Positions 40,718 to 49,109 of a stretch of DNA of 64,000 bases are shown here, piece after piece (position 1 is the stretch's first letter; each line of letters starts with the position of its first letter). This DNA is from Parvibaculum sp. GTDB taxonomy: Bacteria > Pseudomonadota > Alphaproteobacteria > Parvibaculales > Parvibaculaceae. The stretch spans positions 1 to 64,000 of the forward strand of contig JAHBYL010000009.1 of the NCBI GenBank assembly GCA_019635955.1, read 5' to 3'. The notes under the pieces are model-generated. The model was not told the origin of the DNA, did not search any database, and saw only the letters and a list, made by a program, of their open reading frames with translations. The position numbers and the translations under genes are program-made.

Positions 40718-42637
40718 TTACAGCGGGAAAGAAAGGCCGATACCGAAGGCTTCCGTCTCCCAGTCGTCGCGCGCGAAGGACCGCGAATAGCCGAAGGAGA
40801 ACGTCAGATTGTCCTTCAGCATCGCCTCGAGGCCGATGGCGACTTCGCCGTAATTGTCGTCGCCCGCCGCCGTGGCACCGCTGAAGCTGAGCAGCGGCTG
40901 CGAAGTCGGCGCCACAGTGACGCTTCGCGACCTGTCGGCGAACTCGTGGTTCCATCCGGCCGAAATACTCGGCGTCAGCGTCGCCCAGCTCGTCGAGAAC
41001 GGCATTCTGAGATCGGCGCCGATCTCACCCGTAAGGCTTTCGACGGTTTGCTCGCCCACGATGAGGTTGAAGCCGGCCGGCGCGCCCGTTTCGGAAAAGC
41101 CGTCCACCTCGACACGAGCCGCATGAAGCCCGATGCGCGGCGTCAGCGTGGCGCCGCCCGCGCCGATGTCATGCCCTATCACGAGCGAAGCGCCGAACTG
41201 CCGGGCGGTCGTCGATCCTGTCGCCACGCTTCCGGCGATCCCTGGATTGCGGCGGCTGTCGAGATCGGCATAACCCGCGGAAAGCGCGAGATCGGCAAAC
41301 GGCCTGCCGCCGGCGAAACGATAGTCCGGCGACCAGCCGCCAAGCGCCGTCACCACGATATGCGTGGAGTCGGAATTGGTCCCGCCCGTCACGCTGGAGC
41401 GGCCATGCAGCAATGTTGCCGCCGCACCCACGGACCACTCGGACGACGGCGAAAAGCGGAAGCCGACAGTCTCTGAGGTCGCCTGCGCATCCACAGCCGG
41501 ATCGAGGCTCGTTGCCGCCCGGTCCGCCAGCAGCCGTTCGGCCTGCAGGAAGATGTGCCCCCTGCCCCAGGCATTCTCGAAATTATAGGTCGTGGCGTCG
41601 CTTGCCCCCGCAGCGCTCGCGACCTGCAGCGGAACGCTGCCCCGCTGTCCCCGGCCCGCGGCGAAGCCGGAAAGTGCACGGCGCTGCGTGCGGCCGAAAT
41701 TCACAAATGCAGTGTCGCCGAGCACCGCATGCACCTGCGGCGAGGTGAGTTGCGAATAGGCGACAAGCGCGATCAGTTCATGCGTCCGCGTGGACGGATG
41801 CACAAGGTCCCACATGATGCGCTCGGCTTCCTGTTCCGGCGTGCAGTTATTGACCACGTTGATGCCCGTGCCCGAAATGCAGGGCGTGAGCGGCGTGTTC
41901 GGGTCGAAGCCGAAAAGCGCGGGATTATCCGCGAAATGGCGGATGAGCGAGGCTGAATCGATATAGATGATGTCGATGCCCAGCGTCTGCTTCGCCTCGA
42001 TATAGGCGCCGGTAATGGTCACGTTGATATTGTTGTCGGCGGGCCCGCGATAGTTGATCACCATGAAATGCCGTGCCCCGGCATTGGCCATGCGCTCCAG
42101 ACCGTCCACGATATTGGCATGGGTCGTTGCGGCATTTGGCGTCCAGCCCAGCGGCAGGGCTTCGAGGAAATCGTTCCCGCCGATGCTGAGGAAATAGAGC
42201 GCGTTCGGGTCGAGCACGCCGCCCTTCTCGTTGAGCAGGAATGTGAGCTGGCTATCCACGCCGTTCCAGTTGCGGCCCGGCCGGTTCTGCATTTCGAACG
42301 GAGGACGGAAGGGCTGGAAATTGCTGCCGGAGGCAGCACCCCCGATCGCGTAATTCTCCGGATGCCCGGACATACCGAGCATGGCCGCAAGATATTCCGG
42401 CGCGGCGGGCCCGTTCGAGAAGCGCCCGTTCGGCCGCGCCACCGTCAATTGCGCCGGATTGATCTGCCAGACTTCATAGCCGCGCTTCAGCGCCAGGCTC
42501 TGCATGCCATCGTCCACCCAGCTGTCGCCGGTGACGACGATGCTGCTGAACGGAGCTGCCGCAGCCGGTGCGGCGGCCATCAGGCAAAAGAGTGCCGTTA
42601 CCGCCGCGGAGCGGCGGATTGTCGATATCGAGACCAT
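40718..42637 (-). CDS. GDSL-type esterase autotransporter (EstA-like)
   Basis: A 639-residue protein. A signal peptide (cleavage near AAA-APF, about 28) is followed by a GDSL hydrolase domain to about 330: nucleophile Ser39 in GDSW, GGNDF near 153, and the late DLVH block with catalytic Asp and His. The leucine of the GDSL motif is replaced by Trp, which is tolerated in the family. Residues about 370-639 form an autotransporter beta domain ending in GLSFPL. Such proteins display an esterase or lipase on the cell surface. A perfect TTGTATACAA site lies about 85 bp upstream. Confidence 0.92.
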   Translation of the reverse strand: MVSISTIRRSAAVTALFCLMAAAPAAAAPFSSIVVTGDSWVDDGMQSLALKRGYEVWQINPAQLTVARPNGRFSNGPAAPEYLAAMLGMSGHPENYAIGGAASGSNFQPFRPPFEMQNRPGRNWNGVDSQLTFLLNEKGGVLDPNALYFLSIGGNDFLEALPLGWTPNAATTHANIVDGLERMANAGARHFMVINYRGPADNNINVTITGAYIEAKQTLGIDIIYIDSASLIRHFADNPALFGFDPNTPLTPCISGTGINVVNNCTPEQEAERIMWDLVHPSTRTHELIALVAYSQLTSPQVHAVLGDTAFVNFGRTQRRALSGFAAGRGQRGSVPLQVASAAGASDATTYNFENAWGRGHIFLQAERLLADRAATSLDPAVDAQATSETVGFRFSPSSEWSVGAAATLLHGRSSVTGGTNSDSTHIVVTALGGWSPDYRFAGGRPFADLALSAGYADLDSRRNPGIAGSVATGSTTARQFGASLVIGHDIGAGGATLTPRIGLHAARVEVDGFSETGAPAGFNLIVGEQTVESLTGEIGADLRMPFSTSWATLTPSISAGWNHEFADRSRSVTVAPTSQPLLSFSGATAAGDDNYGEVAIGLEAMLKDNLTFSFGYSRSFARDDWETEAFGIGLSFPL

Positions 42638-42709
42638 GTCTCCTCCCCATTTTCACCCCGCGCCTGACCGGCGCGATGGTCGGGGAGACTAACGCAAAAG
42701 ATAATTTTG

Positions 42710-42729
42710 GTATACTATTTTGTATACAA
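42710..42729 (-). promoter_or_regulatory. GntR-type operator, site D (GDSL esterase promoter)
   Basis: GTATAC-TATTTT-GTATAC (42710-42727) with the perfect palindrome TTGTATACAA at 42720-42729. It lies 73-92 bp ahead of the ATG at 42637 and shares the 12-bp repeat spacing of sites A and C. A -35-like TTGTAT on the minus strand overlaps it. Confidence 0.72.
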
Positions 42730-42747
42730 TTTTAGAGGCCGCGCCGG

Positions 42748-43953
42748 TCAAGGGTCGCCTGCCTCTGCAGGCATGGCGCCGATGCGGCCGAGGCACGCAT
42801 CGGCAAGCGCCGCAAGAGGCGTCCGCGGCAGCGTCGCGTCGAGCGTCTTCGCGGCGCTGGCGCACGCGTCCCGGAGCATGCCATCCTCCGCCGCGCCTTT
42901 AAGCGCGGCGACCGCCTTGTCGAATGTCGCGGTCTCCACGATCGCCGCACATCCCATCCGCTCAAGCGCCCGCGCCGTCATCTGGCTCTCCGCATGGATC
43001 GGCGCAATGGCATGCGGCCGCCCGGCGATCAGCGCGGCATGCGATAGCCCCGCCCCGCCATTCGAAACGACAAGGCTTGTCCGCGGCAAAATCTCGGAGA
43101 GCGGCGGCGGCCTGTCGAAAATCTCGGCGCCGCGTCCCGCCAGCAGATATTTCAGTTCGGCGCCCGCGCCCGTGACATAAGCGCTGACCGGAAGGCCCGT
43201 TTCGAGCGAGGCCCGCACCAACAGGGGAAACGAGGCAATGCCCGCATGACCGTAGAGAAAAATGCGCGGCTCGGCCGGGAGCGGCGCCGGCGAAACATCG
43301 GCTTCATAGAGTCCCGAAAGCGCGGTATCGCGCAGGGCGCCATAGGGATCGAGCTCGCGTATCGTGAAAACCGCGCGTGCATCGCCTTTGAGGAATTCCG
43401 GCAGGCGCGCCACGGGCGCAAGCCCCCGCCCGGTCAACAGCGCGTTTACATTGTCCCGCAACGCGCCCTGGATTGCCGGCGCGGCGCGATCGGCCAGAAG
43501 CGCGGGATAGATGTCGATCGCGGCAGGCGGCACAGTGAAGCCATTACCGGTCACAAGCGTCGCGATCCGGCCGCGTGCAGCGAGTACGGCTGTCGGGCTG
43601 TGATCGGCGATCACGAGCGACGGCGTTACCAGCGCAAACAGGTCGTCCCACGTGGCGACGTTCCGCCGGAGCGTGGCGGCATCTGCAAAACCATTGGCGA
43701 TCAGAACCTCGGCATAACTTGCCGTGTTCGATTTCAGCTCGCCCTGCGATGCTCCTGCCGGTGCCTGCAACACCAGGTCGCCGCTGCGCTTCAGCTCATG
43801 AAGCAGTGCCGGCTCATGCACGGCAAAGACGCAGCGCAGATCGATGCCGCGCGCTTCGGCGGCCTCATGCAGCGCCTCACCGATGCGATAGAGCGGCATC
43901 ACATGCCCGAGCCCCGCGCCCAGCTCGCCTGCCAGAAGGATCGTCGATTGCAT
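42748..43953 (-). CDS. UGT-like glycosyltransferase (GT1/MurG fold)
   Basis: A 401-residue GT-B protein. The N-terminal start ILLAGELGAGLGHVMPLYRIGEAL and the donor-site block SNGGAGLSHAALIAGRPHAIAPIHAESQMTA (about 313-343) match UDP-glycosyltransferases acting on lipids or small molecules. The acceptor is unknown. The ATG at 43953 is chosen; the longer frame crosses a terminator. That terminator sits only about 13 bp upstream, so the gene must rely on read-through or attenuation. Confidence 0.8.
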   Translation of the reverse strand: MQSTILLAGELGAGLGHVMPLYRIGEALHEAAEARGIDLRCVFAVHEPALLHELKRSGDLVLQAPAGASQGELKSNTASYAEVLIANGFADAATLRRNVATWDDLFALVTPSLVIADHSPTAVLAARGRIATLVTGNGFTVPPAAIDIYPALLADRAAPAIQGALRDNVNALLTGRGLAPVARLPEFLKGDARAVFTIRELDPYGALRDTALSGLYEADVSPAPLPAEPRIFLYGHAGIASFPLLVRASLETGLPVSAYVTGAGAELKYLLAGRGAEIFDRPPPLSEILPRTSLVVSNGGAGLSHAALIAGRPHAIAPIHAESQMTARALERMGCAAIVETATFDKAVAALKGAAEDGMLRDACASAAKTLDATLPRTPLAALADACLGRIGAMPAEAGDP

Positions 43954-43965
43954 TTTGCAGTCCCC

Positions 43966-44002
43966 AAAAGAAAACGGCCGGCAGGATGGTTCCCGCCGGC
44001 CG
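43966..44002 (-). terminator. Intrinsic terminator between the barrel protein and UGT genes
   Basis: CGGCCGGC (43975-43982) pairs with GCCGGCCG (43995-44002), the inner GGA/TCC extend the stem, and the minus strand continues TTTTCTTTT (43974-43966). It lies 23 bp after the stop at 44026 and directly before the UGT start at 43953. Confidence 0.8.
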
Positions 44003-44025
44003 CCCCGGTTCGGATGATACACCGT

Positions 44026-45438
44026 TCAGGTTTCTAGCGGCGCTATATAGCCCCCATAGGTCTTGCCGGTCTTGGCGGTAACGCTGTTCAGACCCTCGAG
44101 ACCCAGATTGTCTTCCGGGTCATCCTCGCGGTGACGGCGCTTCAGCGACTTGTTCTCGCCGAAATAGAAGCGCACGCCGATCGAGGCGCGCACATAATTG
44201 TCGTCGCCCGCGGCAGCATCCGCGAAATAGGCAAGTCCCGGCATGGCCTCGTAGCCGGGCCGGAACTCTACGTCGCCGCTTACCGTCGTATCGACGATCG
44301 GATCGTTGGCCACGCCGAGGCGCAGGCGGAAATCGTCGGTAGCGTACCAGGACACATCGACGCGACCGAAGAAGCCGTCATCGACATCGTGGCCGAACTG
44401 GTGGCCCGCCCGCGCCTGAACGGTGAAGTCGCCGAGATAGATTTCGGTTTCGCCGCCGAGCCGGATGGACTCAAGCTCCGGTCCACCCGACACATCCTCA
44501 CGCGCGTAGGAGGCGATCGCGCCGACAAGCGCGCTCGACGGGTCGCGCCAGAAGAGATGGCCGCCAACGCCCATGATTGCATTGCCGTCGGCCGAGCCTG
44601 CCGCGGCATCGGCCTGGAAGCCGAAACTGTGTGACAGCGGCACCGTCAGCGATCCGGCAAGCACGCCCGAATATTCGGTGCTGCGCGTATCGTCGTCGGT
44701 CAGGCCGCCGATAATGGCAAGCTTGCCGTTGACGGCCGACACCGCCGGCGCTTCCTGCGCGTTGGCGGCGGCGACGGTGCCGAGACCGAGCGCGAGGCCG
44801 ATGGCGGGAAGGCGTGCGGCCCGGCGCATGAGGCCGAACACCGACGCGCCCCGCGGCAGCGAGGCATCGTCGACCGGAACGAGATCGGCCGCCGGCAGGT
44901 CGAAGCCGAGCCGCACAGCCGGACGGAAGTTTTCATCGGTCACATCCGCAAGCGCCGCCTTCGCAGCGCGCTCTGCGCCGGCAAGGTCGGCAACCCGCAG
45001 CTTGCCTTCATGGAGGTAATGCGACCGGTCGAGCCGGATATAAAGGGTCCGCCAGCGCGGATTCCAGTAGATGCCGCCGATCTTTTCGCCCATCGCAGAG
45101 CGCAGCACCCGCGTGAAACACAACAGCCGGCCGCCGCGATCCACAACGCCTGTTGCATCGAACAGGATCTCTTCATGACGCATCGGCGCGAGCAGCGCCT
45201 CGATGCTGCGCGCACCCGCAAGTTCACGGTCGCTATGGCGCCGCAGCCTGACCTTCGCCACCGCGTCCGTCGCCATCAGTTTCCGGCACAATGCGTCGAG
45301 GTCGGCGCGGTTTGTGGCGCTTTGTGCGGCATGCACGGTTGCCGTTGCGCGCCCCTTGGCGCTTCTGTCGATACCGACAAGAAAGGCGCGGGCGCTCGCT
45401 CGCTGGATGATATCGCGCATGGCGACAGACGTGGTCAT
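44026..45438 (-). CDS. Two-part protein: unrecognised soluble domain plus outer-membrane barrel
   Basis: A 470-residue frame from ATG 45438 (AAAAGGAA upstream). Residues 1-200 look like a charged cytosolic domain that I do not recognise. A stretch starting MRRAARLPAIGLALG at residue 204 reads as a perfect signal peptide (cleavage near ANA-QE). The rest is rich in amphipathic strands (VPLSHSFGFQADAAAG, VRASIGVRFYFGE), like a porin-type barrel. Either translation also begins at ATG 44829, giving a 267-residue barrel, or the fusion is real and the hydrophobic part is an internal anchor. No good ribosome site precedes 44829. A terminator follows. Confidence 0.65.
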   Translation of the reverse strand: MTTSVAMRDIIQRASARAFLVGIDRSAKGRATATVHAAQSATNRADLDALCRKLMATDAVAKVRLRRHSDRELAGARSIEALLAPMRHEEILFDATGVVDRGGRLLCFTRVLRSAMGEKIGGIYWNPRWRTLYIRLDRSHYLHEGKLRVADLAGAERAAKAALADVTDENFRPAVRLGFDLPAADLVPVDDASLPRGASVFGLMRRAARLPAIGLALGLGTVAAANAQEAPAVSAVNGKLAIIGGLTDDDTRSTEYSGVLAGSLTVPLSHSFGFQADAAAGSADGNAIMGVGGHLFWRDPSSALVGAIASYAREDVSGGPELESIRLGGETEIYLGDFTVQARAGHQFGHDVDDGFFGRVDVSWYATDDFRLRLGVANDPIVDTTVSGDVEFRPGYEAMPGLAYFADAAAGDDNYVRASIGVRFYFGENKSLKRRHREDDPEDNLGLEGLNSVTAKTGKTYGGYIAPLET

Positions 45439-45578
45439 GATCTGATTCCTTTTCGACCGGGTGAACGCGAGGATGGAATTATTCCCGTCGCGCGATGCCC
45501 GGCAGATGGATAAGGTTCCATTGCCGCGGGGCTGGCGCGGCGGAGCGGACCGGAGATCGTTCCGGCCGATGCGGGGAA

Positions 45579-46613
45579 ATGTCGATGCCGGGGCGGCGCT
45601 ATCTGATCGTTCATCATGCGACCATCGGCAATGCGCATGATGCCGAGGTGCTGGCCGCGGCGCTGGCGCTGGCCGCACCCGGCGCCGAAATCGCCACCGC
45701 CTCGCTGCCCGCATGGTTCAACCGCGATTACCGGGCGGACGCGCATGATCTTGTTCCGGCCGCGAGGGGTGGGTGGGACGCGCTTTTCCTGCTGGAGGCG
45801 GCACGGCTCAACCGGCCTCTTTTCGACCCCGGATTTGCGCGGCGCTATGTCTACGTGCCTTACGTCGAATGGCTCAACGAGGACGACGAGGCCAATCTCG
45901 CGCTCGGCCTGATCGACACGGTCATCTACAAGAATGAATTCACACGCGGCATGCTCGAGGCCCTGCCCTGCATGGCGCGGGCACCAGTCCGCGTCGTCGC
46001 CGGCTGGACCTCGCGCGACCCGGGCCTGCCCGCCGATCCCTGGGAGGAGGCGCGCTTTGACCGTTTCCTCCATGCGCGCGGCATCTCGCACATGAAACAG
46101 ACGGATATCGTCGTCGAGGCCTGGCAGCGCCATCCGGAATGGCCCCCGCTCACCGTCACGGCCTATGTCCGCGACCCGCTTTCCTTCGCGGCGCCGCTCA
46201 CGATCGCTCCCAACATCACCGTCGTGCTGCGCCGTCAGAGCGAAGCGGAAATGAAGGCAACGATCGAAACGCATGGCGTGCATGTCATGCCGAGCCTTGC
46301 GGAAAGTTTCGGCCATGCGCTCAATGAAGCGCGCGCCGCCGGTGCGCTCCTCGTCACAACGGGCGCGCCGCCGATGAGCGATCTCGTCGTGCCCGGCGAA
46401 AACGGCATGCTTGTCGCGGCTGACCCGGCTGATGCCGTGCCGCATTTTCGCTCCACCGCATTTCCGGTCACCGTCGAAGCGGTCGAAGAAGCGGTTGAGG
46501 CCGTCATCGCCCTGCCGCTCAAGGCCCGCGTCGCGATGGGCCGCGCGGCCCGCGCCGCCTATGAACGCGGGCGGGACGATTTCCACCGCGCCATCGCAGC
46601 ACTGGAGCTTTGA
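45579..46613 (+). CDS. Glycosyltransferase-like protein (GT4-type, GT-B fold)
   Basis: A 344-residue protein. The C-terminal half has the GT4-like donor block HGVHVMPSLAESFGHALNEARAAGALLVTTGAPPMSDLV with its glutamates, near 230-270. The N-terminal half is atypical, so remote similarity only. The ATG at 45579 follows GGGGAA; the frame is open 28 codons upstream. It is divergent from the barrel gene at 45438 and followed three bases later by a GT2 gene, so both probably act on one glycan. Confidence 0.75.
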   Translation: MSMPGRRYLIVHHATIGNAHDAEVLAAALALAAPGAEIATASLPAWFNRDYRADAHDLVPAARGGWDALFLLEAARLNRPLFDPGFARRYVYVPYVEWLNEDDEANLALGLIDTVIYKNEFTRGMLEALPCMARAPVRVVAGWTSRDPGLPADPWEEARFDRFLHARGISHMKQTDIVVEAWQRHPEWPPLTVTAYVRDPLSFAAPLTIAPNITVVLRRQSEAEMKATIETHGVHVMPSLAESFGHALNEARAAGALLVTTGAPPMSDLVVPGENGMLVAADPADAVPHFRSTAFPVTVEAVEEAVEAVIALPLKARVAMGRAARAAYERGRDDFHRAIAALEL

Positions 46614-46616
46614 TCC

Positions 46617-47597
46617 ATGAACGGCGGCGCTCTCAAGACCATCCGCATCGGCATTCCGTCCTATCACCGTCCGGACAAGCTCGACCGGCTGCTTGCCGCT
46701 CTTGCGCCGCTCCTCGAAGCGCGGCCGCACATCCGGGCCACCATCGCCAATGACGGCAGCCACGATGCTGCCTATGCGCAAGTGCTGGCGCGCCATGCGC
46801 ATCCCTGGCTTGAATACCGCGCCCTGCCCGTCAATCTCGGGTGCGGCGGCGCAAGGCGCGCCGCCTTCGAAGGCGCGATCGAAGACTGGCTGGTCTGCAT
46901 CGACGACGATAGTGCGCCGGCCGAGAGCTGGCTCGCCTGCCTCGATGCCATGATCCAGGCCGGACCGCCGGCCGATTTCATCGCCGGCGAGGTCGTGCCG
47001 GTCTGGGCCGCGACGCCCACAGCCTGGCAGCTCGATCTCGCCCATGTGGACCGCGCCTCCTCGCTCATCGAGACAGGCTTCGGTTTGATGACGGCGGTCA
47101 CGGCCAATATGGCGATGTCCCGCGCCGCCTATGAGCGCGCGGGCGGCTTCGGTGCCGATATGCGCGGCGCTGAGGACTGCGACATGACCCAACGCCTGAT
47201 CGCATCGGGTGCCGTTTATCGCATCTGCCCCGAACTGGTGATCGGTCACTATGCGACGCTTCGCTACCGTGGCATGCGCCGCCGGTTCCGGTCTTACGGT
47301 CTTGCCGCGGCGCGCTATGTGCTTCTGCGTCAGGACTGGCGCGTGGGCGGATATCTCAAGAGCCCGCTCGGCCACTTTCTCAAGGCCGTTGCCGATCAGT
47401 ATACAGATCATATCGCCGATGCGCGCAAGGAAGGCCTGCCCCTCTGGCGCCGCCACCGCCGCGCACTCATCGCCATCCTGATGTCGGTTCACTTCCAGAC
47501 CGGCTGGCGCAGCGGGGTGCGACGCGAATGCAGGAAGCTCGGCCGGGCCTTCCCGGCCGTGCCGCCGCTTGCCCGGCGCTTCGCCGATTTTGACTGA
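46617..47597 (+). CDS. Glycosyltransferase family 2 protein
   Basis: A 326-residue GT-A enzyme. The start IRIGIPSYHRPDKLDRLLAAL, the strand ATIANDGSHD, the metal-binding CIDDDSAP near 97 and the acceptor-side GAEDCDMTQRL (ED motif) are those of the family. The C-terminal region is basic and probably binds a membrane or polyanion. It forms a two-gene unit with the GT4-like gene. The sugar and acceptor are unknown. Confidence 0.88.
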   Translation: MNGGALKTIRIGIPSYHRPDKLDRLLAALAPLLEARPHIRATIANDGSHDAAYAQVLARHAHPWLEYRALPVNLGCGGARRAAFEGAIEDWLVCIDDDSAPAESWLACLDAMIQAGPPADFIAGEVVPVWAATPTAWQLDLAHVDRASSLIETGFGLMTAVTANMAMSRAAYERAGGFGADMRGAEDCDMTQRLIASGAVYRICPELVIGHYATLRYRGMRRRFRSYGLAAARYVLLRQDWRVGGYLKSPLGHFLKAVADQYTDHIADARKEGLPLWRRHRRALIAILMSVHFQTGWRSGVRRECRKLGRAFPAVPPLARRFADFD

Positions 47598-47766
47598 ACC
47601 ACCCGTCACCCCAACACCCCTGCAAACCCGCGCCGTGCCCCGCCGCGCACCGGATTTCGCAACCATGAGACCGCGATTCACCTGCGCCCGTCACTCACCC
47701 GAAAGGGTGAGCGGGCGGAGCCGCCGGCTTTGCTATGCAAGGTTTGGAGTATCTGCGCCGGCGCAT

Positions 47767-47810
47767 GAAAAAGGCCGCGGCACGGGCAATTGGCACCCGG
47801 GCCGCGGCCT
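47767..47810 (-). terminator. Intrinsic terminator after the SDR gene
   Basis: AGGCCGCGG (47772-47780) pairs with CCGCGGCCT (47802-47810), and the minus strand continues with a run of Ts (47772-47767). It ends the acyl-CoA degradation operon, 28 bp after its last stop. The 241-bp gap from 47598 holds nothing else that I can see. Confidence 0.75.
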
Positions 47811-47838
47811 GCGCATCCGCGTATTCAGGCGCAAGCTC

Positions 47839-48669
47839 TCAGAGCGACACGCCGCCGCCCACGATCACGACCTGACCGCTGATATAGTTCGATTCAGGCG
47901 TGCAGAAGAGATAGACACCGTCCGCCGCTTCTTCGGGCGTTCCGGCCCGGCCGATCGGGATCATCTGTTTTTCCATCGCGTCGATGAAGGCGGGCTGCAC
48001 GCCCACCGCGATCTTGCGGCCTTCCACATCGATGCTGGCGCCCTCGCCCGTCAGCGGCTGGGTGAGGCGCGTCTTGATGAAGCCGAAGGCGACGCAGTTC
48101 ACATTCACCTTGTAGCGGCCCCACTCCTTGGAGAGCGTCTTCGTCATGCCGACAAGGCCCGCCTTGGCGGAAGAATAGCTCACTTGCCCCGTATTGCCGC
48201 CAAGGCCAGCAACGGAGGAGATATTCACGATCTTGCGGAAGACCTCGCGCCCCTCGCCCGCTTCCTTCTTCGAGAAGACGCGGATCGGCTCGGCTGCCGC
48301 GCGGAGAATCCGGAACGGCGCTGCGAGATGCACATCGAGCATGGCCTGGAACTGCTCATCCGTCATTTTCTGGATGACATTGTCCCAGGTATAACCCGCA
48401 TTGTTGACGATGATGTCGAGCCCGTTCCAGGTATCGAGCGCCGTCTTGACGAAGCGGTCGCCGAAATCCGTCTCGGTCACGCTGCCCACGCAGGCGACGG
48501 CCTCGCCGCCGAGCTTGCGGATCTCTTCGACCGTCTCCGCCGCAGGCTCCTTGTCCATATCGTTCACGACGATGCGCGCACCTTCCGAGGCGAGCTTCAG
48601 CGCCAGCGCCCGGCCGATGCCGCGGCCCGAGCCCGAAATCAGGGCTACTTTTCCTTCGAGTTTCGACAC
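47839..48669 (-). CDS. SDR-family 3-hydroxyacyl-CoA dehydrogenase-like protein
   Basis: A 276-residue short-chain dehydrogenase. It has SGSGRGIG at 12-19, NNAGYTWD near 89, and catalytic Ser in NISSVAG and Tyr/Lys in SYSSAKAG. The Asp in VVNDMDKEP favours NAD+. A long loop (RVFSKKEAGEGREVF) before the serine resembles the hydroxyacyl-CoA dehydrogenases of multifunctional-enzyme-2 type. It would oxidise the 3-hydroxyacyl-CoA made by the MaoC pair. The start is GTG at 48669, with AAGGAA upstream. Confidence 0.85.
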   Translation of the reverse strand: MSKLEGKVALISGSGRGIGRALALKLASEGARIVVNDMDKEPAAETVEEIRKLGGEAVACVGSVTETDFGDRFVKTALDTWNGLDIIVNNAGYTWDNVIQKMTDEQFQAMLDVHLAAPFRILRAAAEPIRVFSKKEAGEGREVFRKIVNISSVAGLGGNTGQVSYSSAKAGLVGMTKTLSKEWGRYKVNVNCVAFGFIKTRLTQPLTGEGASIDVEGRKIAVGVQPAFIDAMEKQMIPIGRAGTPEEAADGVYLFCTPESNYISGQVVIVGGGVSL

Positions 48670-48685
48670 TTTGGATATTCCTTCG

Positions 48686-49099
48686 TTATGCGAGCGCGAC
48701 GACGGCGTCGCCCATGAGCTTCACATCGCCGTTCTGGTCCATGGCGACGAGTTCGAGCTTCGCCCGCTTTTCCCCTCCATCCTCGAAACGCTCGATGAGC
48801 TTCGCGACGCAGGTGATCTCCGAGCCGAGCTGCGTGATCGAGGTGAAGCGCGCCCCGAATCCGCGCAGAACGGTTTGTGGCGCGAGCTTCGTCACAAGGC
48901 GGCCGAGAAAGGCCATGGAAAGCATGCCATGCGCGAAAACATCGGGCATGCCTGCCGCCTTCGCGAAATCGATATCCACATGGATGGGATTGTGATCGCC
49001 GGAAGCCCCGCAATAAAGCGCGAGCATGTGCCGCGTGATCCGGTCGGCAGTGATGCGGCCGATTTCCGTGCCGGGTGCCGCTGTTGCAATATCGGTCAT
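48686..49099 (-). CDS. MaoC-like enoyl-CoA hydratase, catalytic subunit
   Basis: A 137-residue single hot-dog domain with the hydratase-2 motif intact: ASGDHNPIHVD supplies the catalytic Asp and His, and AHGMLSMAFLGR follows. Its neighbour at 49110 is a second single hot-dog that lacks these residues, which suggests a heteromer of one active and one inactive subunit. The ATG at 49099 is chosen; the longer frame runs into the previous gene. It is separated from that gene by ten bases. Confidence 0.88.
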   Translation of the reverse strand: MTDIATAAPGTEIGRITADRITRHMLALYCGASGDHNPIHVDIDFAKAAGMPDVFAHGMLSMAFLGRLVTKLAPQTVLRGFGARFTSITQLGSEITCVAKLIERFEDGGEKRAKLELVAMDQNGDVKLMGDAVVALA

Positions 49100-49109
49100 G
49101 TTCCTGTCC

